Origin: Gracilibacillus alcaliphilus
GTDB taxonomy: Bacteria > Bacillota > Bacilli > Bacillales > Amphibacillaceae
DNA length: 55,859 nucleotides
NCBI RefSeq assembly: GCF_016909015.1
Contig: NZ_JAFBFA010000035.1
Location: 1-55,859 of the forward strand
Reading direction: 5' to 3'
Part shown: piece after piece, positions 1 to 7,953 of the stretch
How the letters are laid out: each line of letters opens with the position of its first letter
Numbering within the stretch: the stretch's first letter is position 1
Position numbers and translations under genes: made by a program
The notes under the pieces: generated by a model
Databases searched by the model: none
The model's input: the letters and a program-made list of their open reading frames with translations, nothing else
Told to the model about the DNA's origin: nothing

Positions 1-123
1 TATCATATCGTTTTACCATCCTGGACACTCCTAAAGATTATTATATTTAGTATAAAAATCCCCATTTGGTATGTCCAATTATTAGACTAACATCATTATC
101 CACTCATTACACCTACAAAATCC

Positions 124-252
124 ATGAGTAATCAAGCTAATTTTAGTTTATCGAAAGGTAAATATCGAGCAAAATTAGGTGGTACTTTTATTACAACAAA
201 TGGTGTTTATGCGCCAACAGTTTACAAAACTAGTGTTTTTGAGATAAAATGA
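124..252 (+). pseudogene. Short ORF, possible gene remnant
   Basis: Open frame of 42 codons starting at an ATG with no visible ribosome binding site and ending 28 bp before the next gene. The product is polar and beta-prone (contains FSLSKGKYRAKLGG). The same frame is open upstream only to a stop at 88-90, so it could be the C-terminal scrap of a decayed larger gene. I do not recognise the sequence; independent translation is doubtful. Confidence 0.2.
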
Positions 253-280
253 TAGTTTAAAAAGGATAAGGAGATTTTGT

Positions 281-907
281 ATGCAATGGTTACATGAAGT
301 ACCAGATATCATTCATGAAAAAAATGACGATTCTTTCGGGCTTGATTTTACGATGAGTGAACTCACTATATGTAATGAACCAAAAGAAACAATTGTAACT
401 CATTTTTACTTAAGTATGTTTAAACATCAAAATGACGGGTTGTTAATGTTACCAATTTCTGATGAACATATGTTAGAACAGGTAAAAACGGAAATAGCCC
501 CTTTTTTTGAGAAAGTGAATCTTTTTTCTAATAAAGGTAAGGTAAAAGAAATTCATTTACAATATCCAAAAAAATATATATGTAAGACTTCATCGGACGC
601 CATTAATGAAATTTTCGAATCTAATAAGCAGGTTACATTCCCTTTGAAGCAGCCCAAAATTTACTTGCTTAACAAAGAGTTTTTTAGTTGTAAGAATGAT
701 AATGACTCACAATTGAATTATTTACTCGCTTTTTTAAAAAATATGTACGTTAATCAAGATCTAACATTCATGCCAAATGGGTGGGTACTATCTGAAGGTT
801 TAAAAGACTTACAGATTTTAAACTTTCTAGTTTGCCATTCTAATCACGTTTATTTCCATGTAGATAATGAAAATAGGGGAGTAGCCGTGATACAGGTACA
901 ATTTTAA
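281..907 (+). CDS. Uncharacterised 208-aa cytosolic protein
   Basis: Complete ORF with a usable ribosome binding site (AAGGATAAGGAGA) about 7 bp before the ATG. There is no signal peptide or membrane helix. The C-terminal HVYFHVDNENRGVAVI is faintly reminiscent of the end of DUF3885-type proteins (FHxYDDRG), which are sometimes immunity proteins, but the similarity is too weak to name the family. It is followed by a strong terminator, so it is probably transcribed as a single gene or at the end of an operon starting left of the window. A role as an orphan immunity protein is only a guess. Confidence 0.55.
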   Translation: MQWLHEVPDIIHEKNDDSFGLDFTMSELTICNEPKETIVTHFYLSMFKHQNDGLLMLPISDEHMLEQVKTEIAPFFEKVNLFSNKGKVKEIHLQYPKKYICKTSSDAINEIFESNKQVTFPLKQPKIYLLNKEFFSCKNDNDSQLNYLLAFLKNMYVNQDLTFMPNGWVLSEGLKDLQILNFLVCHSNHVYFHVDNENRGVAVIQVQF

Positions 908-984
908 TTAGAAAAGTAAATCGTTGTTCGAATGATTGGTTGTTTTTGCAACTAAAGGGAACTTACATATATCCCAAATTGAAT

Positions 985-1014
985 AGACATCTCGTTAGAT
1001 GAGATGTCTTTTTT
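985..1014 (+). terminator. Rho-independent terminator after the 281-907 gene
   Basis: Perfect 9-bp stem AGACATCTC / GAGATGTCT with a 7-nt loop, followed by a run of six T. It lies 77 bp downstream of the stop codon at 907. Confidence 0.85.
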
Positions 1015-1306
1015 GTTATCTATAAGGACTGTCTCCTATTTTTAATATTAGTATTAATCTAAAATTTATTTCGAAAAACATGGAACGACTTTTGGTTTTT
1101 TACCCATGTTTTTATGATTTTTGGTAGACTATAGTATAGGAGGTATTTATATTTTTGTACGTATTGTTGGAATGGTAATGCTCGCTTCCCGTTTTGTTTT
1201 TGAATCACCTTTTTGTATGACTCCTTGTTTTTTCGTATTACTATTGATTTATTTGACTATTTCTATGCTCTGATTCAGTAACGAACAAAGACTAAGGAGG
1301 ATTAAC
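1015..1306. other. Gene-poor spacer before the panB-like gene
   Basis: About 290 bp of AT-rich DNA. It holds a GGAGG at 1139-1143 and an open frame of 33 codons (1172-1273) for a hydrophobic peptide, but no start codon sits at a proper distance from that GGAGG. A strong AAGGAGG at 1294-1300 belongs to the next gene. No convincing promoter was found. Confidence 0.4.
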
Positions 1307-2068
1307 GTGGCAATAAATATGGACTATCTTCATTCGAAGAAACGAAATGCTCAAAAGATTACAATGCTAACGTGTTATGATTATCCCACTGCTGTATTGC
1401 AAGATAAAGCAGGATTGGATGTAATTTTTGTTGGAGACTCTTTGGGAACAAACGAATTAGGGTATGAACGTGAAATTTCTGTTACACTTGACGAAATAGT
1501 ACACCATTTGAAAGCAGTTCGACGTGGAGTTAAGGAAGCGTATTTGCTTGCAGATATGCCTTACAAGACATACGAAAACCTAGATATGGCATTGGCCACA
1601 GCTAAAGAATTAATTTTCAACGGAGCAGATGGTGTCAAGTTAGAGGGAATGGAAGAAGAGGTTGTTTCACATTTGCACAAAAATGGTATTGAGGTTTGTG
1701 GTCATCTCGGTTATAATCCTCAGCTACATGAAAAGGCAGCTGTACAGGGAAAAACATTTGATACCGCCAAAACTCTGTTGGGAAAAATGATTACAGAGAA
1801 CCTTAATATTCCCACGATTGGAATTGGTGCAGGTAGATTTACGGATGGACAGGTGCTTATAGTTCAAGATATGTTGGGTATCAACCCATTCGACCTTCGT
1901 CACTCGAAGAACTTTGCTAATATTGGTCAGCAAATGCTTGAAGCATTTCAAATGTATGCAAATGAAGTCGAAAATGGTAAGTTCCCTCAAATATCAAATG
2001 TTCGTAACATGAAAGAAGAGGAACGAGAAAAATTAGTGAGTTGGAACTCAATAAATCAGGATGTATAG
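1307..2068 (+). CDS. panB: PanB-like ketopantoate hydroxymethyltransferase, shortened
   Basis: The PanB family transfers a hydroxymethyl group from methylene-tetrahydrofolate to 2-ketoisovalerate to give ketopantoate. A GTG start lies 6 bp after AAGGAGG. Signatures in order are TCYDYP, FVGDSLG (metal Asp), LLADMP (second Asp), GVKLEG (Lys and Glu), CGHLGYNPQ, IPTIGIGAG, DGQVL and QDMLGI. The protein has 253 residues where the family usually has 270-280. The missing part is a block of about 25 residues between VQGK and ITENL, which normally contains the LE(C/M)VP motif with the catalytic glutamate (Glu181 in E. coli PanB). The deletion is in frame and the rest is well preserved. No panC or panD is nearby. 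It may be a degenerate paralogue, or a relative using another residue as base; PanB activity is doubtful. Confidence 0.75.
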   Translation: MAINMDYLHSKKRNAQKITMLTCYDYPTAVLQDKAGLDVIFVGDSLGTNELGYEREISVTLDEIVHHLKAVRRGVKEAYLLADMPYKTYENLDMALATAKELIFNGADGVKLEGMEEEVVSHLHKNGIEVCGHLGYNPQLHEKAAVQGKTFDTAKTLLGKMITENLNIPTIGIGAGRFTDGQVLIVQDMLGINPFDLRHSKNFANIGQQMLEAFQMYANEVENGKFPQISNVRNMKEEEREKLVSWNSINQDV

Positions 2069-2376
2069 ACACATTGAAATAGAAATTTTAATTTTTAACG
2101 TCTAAAACCTCTGAAAGCAGGGGAACAATTTATGTATAGGGACATCAAGTCAATACATTTTACAATCTTTATTTTCGTCTGGAAGCTAAGTTTAAAAAAA
2201 AAATTGAATATCCAAATTCTGCTCGTCTCTGAATTTTTAAATTGAGCTATTATGAGATTGATTCAATTAATTAAGTTTTTAAAAAATGATGTTTCAAAAA
2301 AATTAGAGAACCAAATCGTTCCTTGGCGAGAACACATAGAAATGATTAAATAAATCGCAAATAAAATTTTGACCTA
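2069..2376. other. AT-rich spacer with a possible gene scrap
   Basis: About 300 bp between the panB-like gene and the convergent ImmA gene. A 33-codon open frame at 2252-2353 encodes a basic, helical peptide containing LENQIVPWREHIEMIK. It lacks a ribosome binding site and looks like the tail of a lost gene. No clear terminator was seen for either flanking gene. Confidence 0.3.
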
Positions 2377-2859
2377 TTATAGGAAAGAATTAGACTCAAG
2401 TAATCGATTTCTAAAATGATTAAGTCTCTTTTCAGCGACTTCATATGTAACATTAAAGTTTTCTTTAATTAATGGAATGCTCTCTGAAATATTGGTTATT
2501 TCATATTTTTGTAGCATAAATGTAGGTACACAAAAATGTAATGCAAAGTTATGGGCTTTCCATTCTTGGTATTTCAGAAATTCAATAAGAAGATTATTCA
2601 GACTTAGTATTTGGTTTCCATGTTGCAATAAAATATGACAAAGTTCGTGCGCAAAATCTTCCCATTGTTGTTCAGGAGATAAACGAGAGTCGATAATAAT
2701 CTCACCTTCATAAGCCCTGCTTGTAATAGGTTGAAAATGAACAGTGACTTTCAAGCGATCAGCTATAATTAACATGTCCAATTGTTGAGGATGATAGATT
2801 TTTATATGAGAATGAATCTCTTTGATAGCGTCTTCAAGTAGAGTCGTATTATAAATCAT
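2377..2859 (-). CDS. ImmA/IrrE-family metallopeptidase, orphan copy
   Basis: COG2856-type zinc peptidase of 160 residues. The motif HELCH is the HExxH zinc site and lies in EDFAHELCHILLQHG; a downstream EWKAHNFALHF supplies the third-ligand region typical of the family. Characterised members (ImmA of ICEBs1) cleave XRE-type repressors and so induce mobile elements. There is no partner repressor beside it, although family genes usually sit next to one, so it may be a relic of a lost element. The ATG follows AGGAGGATAATT. It is a shorter relative of the prophage ImmA at 10,707-11,393: both contain FALHxxVPTFMxQK, and their leaders share the same layout. Confidence 0.85.
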   Translation of the reverse strand: MIYNTTLLEDAIKEIHSHIKIYHPQQLDMLIIADRLKVTVHFQPITSRAYEGEIIIDSRLSPEQQWEDFAHELCHILLQHGNQILSLNNLLIEFLKYQEWKAHNFALHFCVPTFMLQKYEITNISESIPLIKENFNVTYEVAEKRLNHFRNRLLESNSFL

Positions 2860-2875
2860 AATTATCCTCCTTTGA

Positions 2876-2887
2876 GAACGTCTGTTC
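2876..2887. promoter_or_regulatory. LexA (SOS)-type box upstream of the orphan ImmA gene
   Basis: GAACGTCTGTTC matches the Gram-positive LexA/DinR core GAAC-N4-GTTC exactly and is extended to a symmetrical AGAAC/GTTCT. It lies 17 bp from the ATG, between the leader hairpin and the ribosome binding site. In RNA the same sequence could fold as a small stem with a 4-nt loop beside the Shine-Dalgarno, so either DNA- or RNA-level control is possible. Confidence 0.5.
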
Positions 2888-2900
2888 TTTCGGATGGTGT

Positions 2901-2925
2901 AAAAAAAGCTCTAATAGCAGAGCTT
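2901..2925 (-). terminator. Leader terminator/attenuator before the orphan ImmA gene
   Basis: Stem AAGCTCT / AGAGCTT around a 6-nt loop, followed on the minus strand by seven T and then ACACC. It sits only about 40 bp upstream of the ATG with no recognisable promoter in between, so a transcript for the gene would have to read through it. The prophage ImmA gene has the same arrangement. Confidence 0.55.
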
Positions 2926-3344
2926 ATTTTTTTACCTTTGGGATTTTTAAAAGATGAGGTAAAATGATCAGAAAGTAAACTCCTTTTCCAATCTGTTTTA
3001 CCAAAAGAATTAACGCTTGATCATTGATCTAACCCTTTGCATTTGGATTATTGTATAGAATAAAAATTTGTTGTATAGATTAAATGATAAAATGAGGGTA
3101 AGTGTAGATAATTATGGAATACATACCTTTAAAAATGTCATTTTGAATTTCTATTCATCATAAAAATAATAGCATATAATAAATTATGAATGGGCTGCTT
3201 GTATAGGGGATAATAACCGATAATCTATAGATGGTGTATTAGGTTGGTTTATTGATTTTTTATGGAAATTTAAAGTTTTAATAAAATAATCAATAGTAAA
3301 AAAGTTTTCTTTCCCAATAACATTAATTCGTAAAAACTATTGTC
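2926..3344. other. Non-coding AT-rich spacer
   Basis: About 420 bp without a credible ORF. It contains several scattered TTGTATAG words (near 3052, 3070 and 3201), which could be promoter fragments but are not arranged as convincing -35/-10 pairs. Nothing else is supported. Confidence 0.4.
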
Positions 3345-3373
3345 TTGCATTTGGATTTTCGTACTGCTATGAT
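3345..3373 (+). promoter_or_regulatory. Predicted sigma-A promoter upstream of the riboflavin leader
   Basis: TTGCAT at 3345-3350, a 17-bp spacer and TATGAT at 3368-3373 with an extended -10 TGC immediately before it. It lies about 190 bp upstream of the FMN riboswitch. It would transcribe the short ORF at 3384 and then the rib leader; a closer, weaker promoter for the operon cannot be excluded. Confidence 0.5.
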
Positions 3374-3383
3374 AAAAGGGAAC

Positions 3384-3491
3384 ATGTTAATATATGCGGC
3401 AATCATTTTGGCAGGATTTTATCTGATATGGCAGGAAAAAGCGGGACATGACAGAATATGGGTAATTTACCCAATATCGCATAAACCCTGA
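3384..3491 (+). CDS. Possible 35-aa membrane leader peptide
   Basis: An ATG 5 bp after AAAGGG opens a 35-codon frame. Residues 1-17 form a hydrophobic helix (MLIYAAIILAGFYLIW), followed by a polar tail. It lies just after the predicted promoter at 3345-3373 and before the FMN riboswitch. It may be a real small membrane protein or a remnant; no homologue is recognised. Confidence 0.3.
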   Translation: MLIYAAIILAGFYLIWQEKAGHDRIWVIYPISHKP

Positions 3492-3558
3492 TAAAACGTC
3501 ACTTCAGAGCATGTAAAGTAACAAGAAGTAATTACAAAATTAAATAGTAACGATGATA

Positions 3559-3702
3559 TTCCTTTGGGGCAGGGTGAAAATCCCGACCGGCGGTGATAAA
3601 GCAAATGCTTTTTAGTCCGTGACCCGGATCATTTGTGAGAATGTGAAGGTGGATTTGGTGAGAATCCAAAGCCGACAGTGACAGTCTGGATGGGAAAAGG
3701 AA
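3559..3702 (+). promoter_or_regulatory. FMN riboswitch (RFN element)
   Basis: All hallmark blocks of the RFN aptamer are present in order: GGGGCAGGGTGAAAATCCCG, ACCGGCGGT, AGTCCGTGACCC, GGATTTGGTGAGAATCC, GCCGACAGTGACAGTCTGGA and TGGGAAAAGG. The outer P1 helix pairs TTCCTTT with AAAGGAA. FMN binding is expected to favour the terminator at 3828-3858 and switch off the downstream rib operon. Confidence 0.97.
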
Positions 3703-3827
3703 TTGGTGGAGTAGTGTCTTTTTTGTGCAGAAAAGGTTTATTTGTGTATGCTTAAGCCAATCTGTTTATTTAGCTGTACAAAAATGTATTATATACACTA
3801 CTGGACCAAGCTTTTTTGATCAATACG

Positions 3828-3858
3828 CGCCCTAGGTATAATCACCTAGGGCGTTTTT
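3828..3858 (+). terminator. Riboswitch-controlled terminator of the rib operon
   Basis: Perfect 10-bp stem CGCCCTAGGT / ACCTAGGGCG with a 6-nt loop, followed by five T. It is placed between the RFN aptamer and ribD, as expected for a transcription-attenuating FMN riboswitch. Confidence 0.92.
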
Positions 3859-3892
3859 GCATGGACACCGTGATAGAAAAAGGGGAGCAGCA

Positions 3893-4981
3893 ATGAAAAC
3901 AAAACAAGAGTGGATGGATTTAGCACTAAATTTAGCAGAAGCGACCGTTGGACAGACCAGTCCTAATCCATCAGTAGGGGCCGTAGTAGTCAAAAATGGC
4001 GAATTGCTTGGCGTTGGCACACATCTTAAGGCAGGGCAAGACCATGCAGAAGTACATGCGATTAATCAAGCTGGTACCCAAGCAAAGGGAGCTGATATCT
4101 ATGTCACGCTTGAACCCTGTGCCCACTATGGCAAGACACCGCCTTGTGCAGAACTGATTATTCAGCAGCAACTCAACAAGGTGTATATCGCCTGTCTTGA
4201 TCCCAATCCGAAGGTAGCAGGTAAAGGTGTAGCCATGTTAAGGGCTGCTGGTATAGATGTAGAGGTAGGGCTGCAAGAGACACGTGCCCTCAAAATCAAT
4301 CAGCATTTCTTTCATTACCAGTACAAAAAGCGTCCATTTGTTACTTTAAAAGCTGCTACTACCTTAGATGGAAAAACAGCCACATCCACCGGTGACAGCA
4401 AATGGATTACATCCAAACAGGCAAGAGAGGATGTTCATAAACAGCGGCACCAGCATGATGCGATTTTAGTCGGCCGGCAAACCGTTGTTCAGGATAATCC
4501 AAGTTTGACGACAAGATTAGCAGATGGCGGAAAAAATCCAATCCGAATTATTTTGGACAGTCGTCTATCTCTAACAGGTGAGCTCGCTATTTTTGACCAA
4601 CAGGCAGAGACATGGATGATTTGCAGTCAACAAGCCAATGCTGAAGCTTTTCGTCAGCAGCACCCGCACATAAAAGTCATCCAGCTGCCAACCGAGCAAA
4701 TCGATATCGCTGATGTGCTGCAGATCCTGGCGGAGGAAGGGGTTCAGTCACTCTATGTCGAAGGCGGGGCGAGCGTCCATCATAGTTTTCTAACACAGAG
4801 ATTGTTTGATGAATGGCATTGGTATATCGCTCCTAAATTGCTGGGAGGACAAGATGCTCAATCGGTTATCAGTGGTTCTTCGCCAGAATGGATGCAAGAG
4901 GCAGTTATGCTTACCTTTTCCCAAATCGAAACAATTGGCCCTGATGTGAAGATTATCGCAACACCAAAGGAGGAAAACTAA
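3893..4981 (+). CDS. ribD: Riboflavin deaminase/reductase RibD
   Basis: Bifunctional enzyme of riboflavin synthesis: it deaminates the diaminopyrimidinone ribosyl phosphate and then reduces the ribose to ribitol with NADPH. The N-terminal deaminase domain has HAE at 51-53 (zinc His, catalytic Glu) and PCAHYGKTPPC with zinc Cys76 and Cys85. The C-terminal reductase domain starts near residue 145 (TLDGKTATSTGDSKWITS) and includes RIILDSRLSL and YVEGGA. The frame is open upstream to a TTG at 3857 inside the terminator hairpin; the ATG at 3893 after AAGGGGAG is the sensible start, giving 362 residues, normal for the family. The stop overlaps the ribE start by one base. Confidence 0.97.
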   Translation: MKTKQEWMDLALNLAEATVGQTSPNPSVGAVVVKNGELLGVGTHLKAGQDHAEVHAINQAGTQAKGADIYVTLEPCAHYGKTPPCAELIIQQQLNKVYIACLDPNPKVAGKGVAMLRAAGIDVEVGLQETRALKINQHFFHYQYKKRPFVTLKAATTLDGKTATSTGDSKWITSKQAREDVHKQRHQHDAILVGRQTVVQDNPSLTTRLADGGKNPIRIILDSRLSLTGELAIFDQQAETWMICSQQANAEAFRQQHPHIKVIQLPTEQIDIADVLQILAEEGVQSLYVEGGASVHHSFLTQRLFDEWHWYIAPKLLGGQDAQSVISGSSPEWMQEAVMLTFSQIETIGPDVKIIATPKEEN

Positions 4982-5610
4982 TGTTTACTGGTATTGTCGA
5001 AGAAAAGGGACGACTACAGACGATCCATCAACAGCGTCAGTCCTTACAATTAACGATACAAGCAAAAAAAGTCACCGAAGATATGCACATCGGCGATAGT
5101 ATTGCTGTAAATGGTGTCTGCCTGACGGTGACTGATTTTGCCGAGGACTGGTTTCAGGTGGATGTGATTCCCGAAACCTTTCGCGCTTCTTCTTTATCTA
5201 GATTGTCAAGGCAAGCTGAGGTCAATTTAGAGAGAGCTATGTCGGCTAATGGTCGCTTTGGCGGTCATTTTGTTTCCGGTCATGTCGATACAGTAGGGCA
5301 GATTCAACGCGTTTGGCAAGAAGGGATTGCAAAGTATTATCAAATCGCGCTTTCCGATACACATTATCTTGTCGAAAAAGGCTCGATCACGGTGGATGGC
5401 ACGTCCTTAACGGTATTCGGGTTGACTGAAGACAGTGTGACGATTTCATTAATCCCTGAGACACAGGCAGCCACGATTTTGGGGGAGAAGCAGCAAGGTG
5501 ATATCGTCAATATTGAGTTTGATATGATGGTGAAATATATTGAGCGTATGATGACACAGCAGCCTGCCGCGGGTTTAACCGAAGAAAAATTAAGACAGTA
5601 TGGATTTTAA
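4981..5610 (+). CDS. ribE: Riboflavin synthase alpha subunit RibE
   Basis: Dismutates two 6,7-dimethyl-8-ribityllumazine molecules to riboflavin. It begins MFTGIVEE and contains two lumazine-binding repeats: GVCLTV / NLERAM / GGHFVSGHVD in the first and GTSLTV / SLIPET / NIEFD in the second. The 209 residues are normal. The ATG overlaps the ribD stop (TAATG), with AAAGGAGG just upstream, so the two are translationally coupled. Confidence 0.97.
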   Translation: MFTGIVEEKGRLQTIHQQRQSLQLTIQAKKVTEDMHIGDSIAVNGVCLTVTDFAEDWFQVDVIPETFRASSLSRLSRQAEVNLERAMSANGRFGGHFVSGHVDTVGQIQRVWQEGIAKYYQIALSDTHYLVEKGSITVDGTSLTVFGLTEDSVTISLIPETQAATILGEKQQGDIVNIEFDMMVKYIERMMTQQPAAGLTEEKLRQYGF

Positions 5611-5622
5611 GGAGGTGCACAG

Positions 5623-6852
5623 ATGAAACATTCTATTGAGACAGCTATCCAGGCCTTGCAAAAGGGAAATATCATTATTGTGGTGGACGATCAAGATCGT
5701 GAGAACGAAGGGGATTTTATCGCCTTAGCTGATTATACAACAGCCGAAACCATTAATTTTATGGCAAAAGAAGGACGCGGATTAATCTGTGTACCGATGG
5801 CTAAGCAATATGCCGACCGTTTTCAATTAAGGGAAATGGTTCAACGTAATACGGATGAATATGGCACCAATTTTACTGTAAGTATTGATCATATCGATAC
5901 ACATACCGGAATCAGCGCTCCAGAACGGGCGCTAACAGTAAAAAAACTGACAGATGAGACAGCACAAGCCGCAGACTTTAAGCGGCCTGGCCATATTTTT
6001 CCTTTGATCGCCAAAGAGGCAGGTGTATTGGAACGAGCAGGCCATACAGAAGCTGCAGTTGATCTTGCTCGTTTGGCAGGCGCTAAGCCGATAAGTGTGA
6101 TTTGTGAAATTATGAAAGAAGACGGTACGATGGCTCGTCGGTCGGATTTAGAAAAAATAGCAAAACAGCACAATATGCCGATGATTACGATTCAAGAGCT
6201 AATTCAGTATCGCAAGCGTTATGATCAATTGATTGTAAAAGAGACAGACATTCAGCTGCCTACCGCTTATGGAGATTTCCGTTTAGCAGCTTATACCGAA
6301 AAATATACAGGGCAGGAACATATCGCCTTATATACAGGAGAGATTTCTGAGGATGAGCCAACCTTGGTGCGTGTCCATTCCGAATGCTTAACTGGTGATG
6401 TGTTTGGTTCTGAGCGTTGTGATTGTGGCCCGCAATTGGAAAAGGCACTTGAACAGATTCAGGCAGCTGGAAAAGGGGTACTTGTCTATATGCGTCAAGA
6501 GGGGCGTGGCATTGGCCTGATTAATAAAATGAAGGCATATAAGCTGCAGGAGCAAGGGTTTGACACAGTAGAGGCGAATCATCAGCTTGGTTTTCCAGCT
6601 GATTTGCGTGATTATGCAATCAGTGTGCAGATTTTGCGTGATCTAGGTGTCGGCAAATTACATTTACTAACCAATAACCCGCGCAAACTCTCCAGTATGG
6701 AAGCCTATGGTCTTGAATTGGTCGGCAGAAAGGCAATTGAAATCACCGCTAATAAAAATAATCAAAGATATCTAGCCACCAAGGTGGAAAAATTAGATCA
6801 TTTATTACATGTAAAACATGGAGGAGGAATAGAAGATGGGACAAACATTTGA
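5623..6852 (+). CDS. ribBA: DHBP synthase/GTP cyclohydrolase II, RibBA
   Basis: Bifunctional enzyme starting both branches of riboflavin synthesis. The N-terminal half (about 1-200) makes 3,4-dihydroxy-2-butanone 4-phosphate from ribulose 5-phosphate and has DDQDRENEGDF and HTGISAPERALT. The C-terminal half (about 205-400) is GTP cyclohydrolase II with the zinc cluster SECLTGDVFGSERCDCGPQL and the catalytic YMRQEGRGIGL. Start ATG after AAGGAGGTGCACAG. The end overlaps ribH by 17 bp. Confidence 0.97.
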   Translation: MKHSIETAIQALQKGNIIIVVDDQDRENEGDFIALADYTTAETINFMAKEGRGLICVPMAKQYADRFQLREMVQRNTDEYGTNFTVSIDHIDTHTGISAPERALTVKKLTDETAQAADFKRPGHIFPLIAKEAGVLERAGHTEAAVDLARLAGAKPISVICEIMKEDGTMARRSDLEKIAKQHNMPMITIQELIQYRKRYDQLIVKETDIQLPTAYGDFRLAAYTEKYTGQEHIALYTGEISEDEPTLVRVHSECLTGDVFGSERCDCGPQLEKALEQIQAAGKGVLVYMRQEGRGIGLINKMKAYKLQEQGFDTVEANHQLGFPADLRDYAISVQILRDLGVGKLHLLTNNPRKLSSMEAYGLELVGRKAIEITANKNNQRYLATKVEKLDHLLHVKHGGGIEDGTNI

Positions 6853-7303
6853 AGGGAATTTAGTCGGAACAGGTTTAAAGGTAGGTATAGTAGTAGGCAG
6901 GTTTAATGAATTTATTACCGGAAAACTGCTGAGCGGGGCAGAGGATGCCTTGCGTCGTCATGGCGTAGCAGAGGCAGATGTGGATGTAGCTTGGGTGCCA
7001 GGTGCTTTTGAGATTCCATTAGTGGCAAAAAAACTGGCCGAGGCTGGCAAGTATGATGCCGTTATTACCTTAGGTACAGTAATTCGTGGATCTACGCCAC
7101 ATTTTGATTATGTTAGTAATGAAGTTTCCAAAGGAGTGGCAGGTGTCTCCATGGAGGCGGGAATCCCGGTTATTTTTGGTGTGTTAACGACAGATACCAT
7201 TGAGCAAGCTATTGAGCGAGCTGGAACGAAAGCAGGTAATAAAGGAGCCGAAGCAGCAACAGCCGCTATTGAAATGGCCAATCTTTTGAAAGATATAAAG
7301 TAA
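6836..7303 (+). CDS. ribH: 6,7-dimethyl-8-ribityllumazine synthase RibH
   Basis: Condenses the butanone phosphate from RibBA with the ribitylaminopyrimidinedione to form the lumazine substrate of RibE; family members form pentamers or 60-mer capsids. Motifs are VGRFNEF, VPGAFEIP and GTVIRGSTPHFDYV (the catalytic His is in TPHFDY). 155 residues, standard. Last gene of the operon, with GGAGGAGGAA before the ATG and a hairpin downstream. Confidence 0.97.
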   Translation: MGQTFEGNLVGTGLKVGIVVGRFNEFITGKLLSGAEDALRRHGVAEADVDVAWVPGAFEIPLVAKKLAEAGKYDAVITLGTVIRGSTPHFDYVSNEVSKGVAGVSMEAGIPVIFGVLTTDTIEQAIERAGTKAGNKGAEAATAAIEMANLLKDIK

Positions 7304-7356
7304 AATAGAGAAATAACCTTTAGTTTAAGCGTTTTTTAAGCAATTATAAACCTATT

Positions 7357-7399
7357 CAGCCTCAGCGGAGATTTTCTCATGTTGAGGCTGAGTTGTTTT
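7357..7399. terminator. Terminator hairpin between ribH and gpx
   Basis: Stem CAGCCTCA / TGAGGCTG with an inner GAGA/TCTC helix, followed by AGTTGTTTTA. It lies between convergent genes and overlaps the end of gpx, so it may serve both. The T run is modest. Confidence 0.65.
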
Positions 7400-7874
7400 A
7401 CCCAAGTAATGTTTGGATATCTTTTTCTATGTCACTCGGATCAGTTTTAGGAGCATAACGTTTGATAACATTGCCTTCTTGATCTATCAGAAATTTAGTG
7501 AAGTTCCATTTAATTTGATCGGAAATCACTCCGGGAGCTTCTTTGGTTAAATATTTGAAAAGCGGATGAGTATGTTTGCCGCGTACATCGATCTTGGCAA
7601 ACATCGGAAAGTTTACCCCATAATTTAAACGACAGTATTCTGCAGCTTGTTCACTGGAGTTTGGTTCTTGATTCATAAACTGATTACAAGGAAAACCAAG
7701 GATTTCTAACCCCTTGTCATGATACGTATCGTACAGTTTCTGCAATCCGTCAAATTGAGGGGTGAAGCCACATTTACTAGCTGTATTGACAATGAGGACG
7801 GCTTTGGATTTGAAATCAGCCAGCTGTTTTTCTTCTCCAGTGGCAGTTTGGATCCCAATATCATAAATAGACAT
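7398..7874 (-). CDS. Glutathione peroxidase-family thiol peroxidase
   Basis: Reduces hydroperoxides in the cytosol; in Bacillota such enzymes normally use thioredoxin rather than glutathione. The peroxidatic Cys35 is in TASKCGFTP. FPCNQF (Cys63, Gln65) and WNFTKF (Trp and Asn) complete the active-site tetrad, and a further Cys in EYCRLNYG is a possible resolving residue. The frame also opens two codons upstream (7880), but the second ATG is 8 bp from GGAGG while the first is only 2 bp away, so the shorter 158-aa product is preferred. It resembles B. subtilis BsaA. Confidence 0.93.
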   Translation of the reverse strand: MSIYDIGIQTATGEEKQLADFKSKAVLIVNTASKCGFTPQFDGLQKLYDTYHDKGLEILGFPCNQFMNQEPNSSEQAAEYCRLNYGVNFPMFAKIDVRGKHTHPLFKYLTKEAPGVISDQIKWNFTKFLIDQEGNVIKRYAPKTDPSDIEKDIQTLLG

Positions 7875-7912
7875 AATCATCTCCTCCTTGACTTTAGCAT
7901 AGCATAAATGGT

Positions 7913-7949
7913 TATAAAAAACACAAAGAGAAAAAAATCCCTTTGTGTT
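7913..7949 (-). terminator. Terminator of trhO
   Basis: On the minus strand, AACACAAAG pairs with CTTTGTGTT across a 12-nt loop and is followed by a T-rich tract. It starts a few bases after the trhO stop codon and lies before gpx. Confidence 0.75.
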
Positions 7950-7953
7950 TAGC

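Noticed and set aside
1172..1273. 33-codon hydrophobic ORF upstream of the panB-like gene
   Set aside because: No ribosome binding site at a workable distance and no homology I can recognise.
3052..3210. Repeated TTGTATAG words as an operator or promoter array
   Set aside because: Spacing is irregular and no matching -10 pattern is found; expected by chance in such AT-rich DNA.
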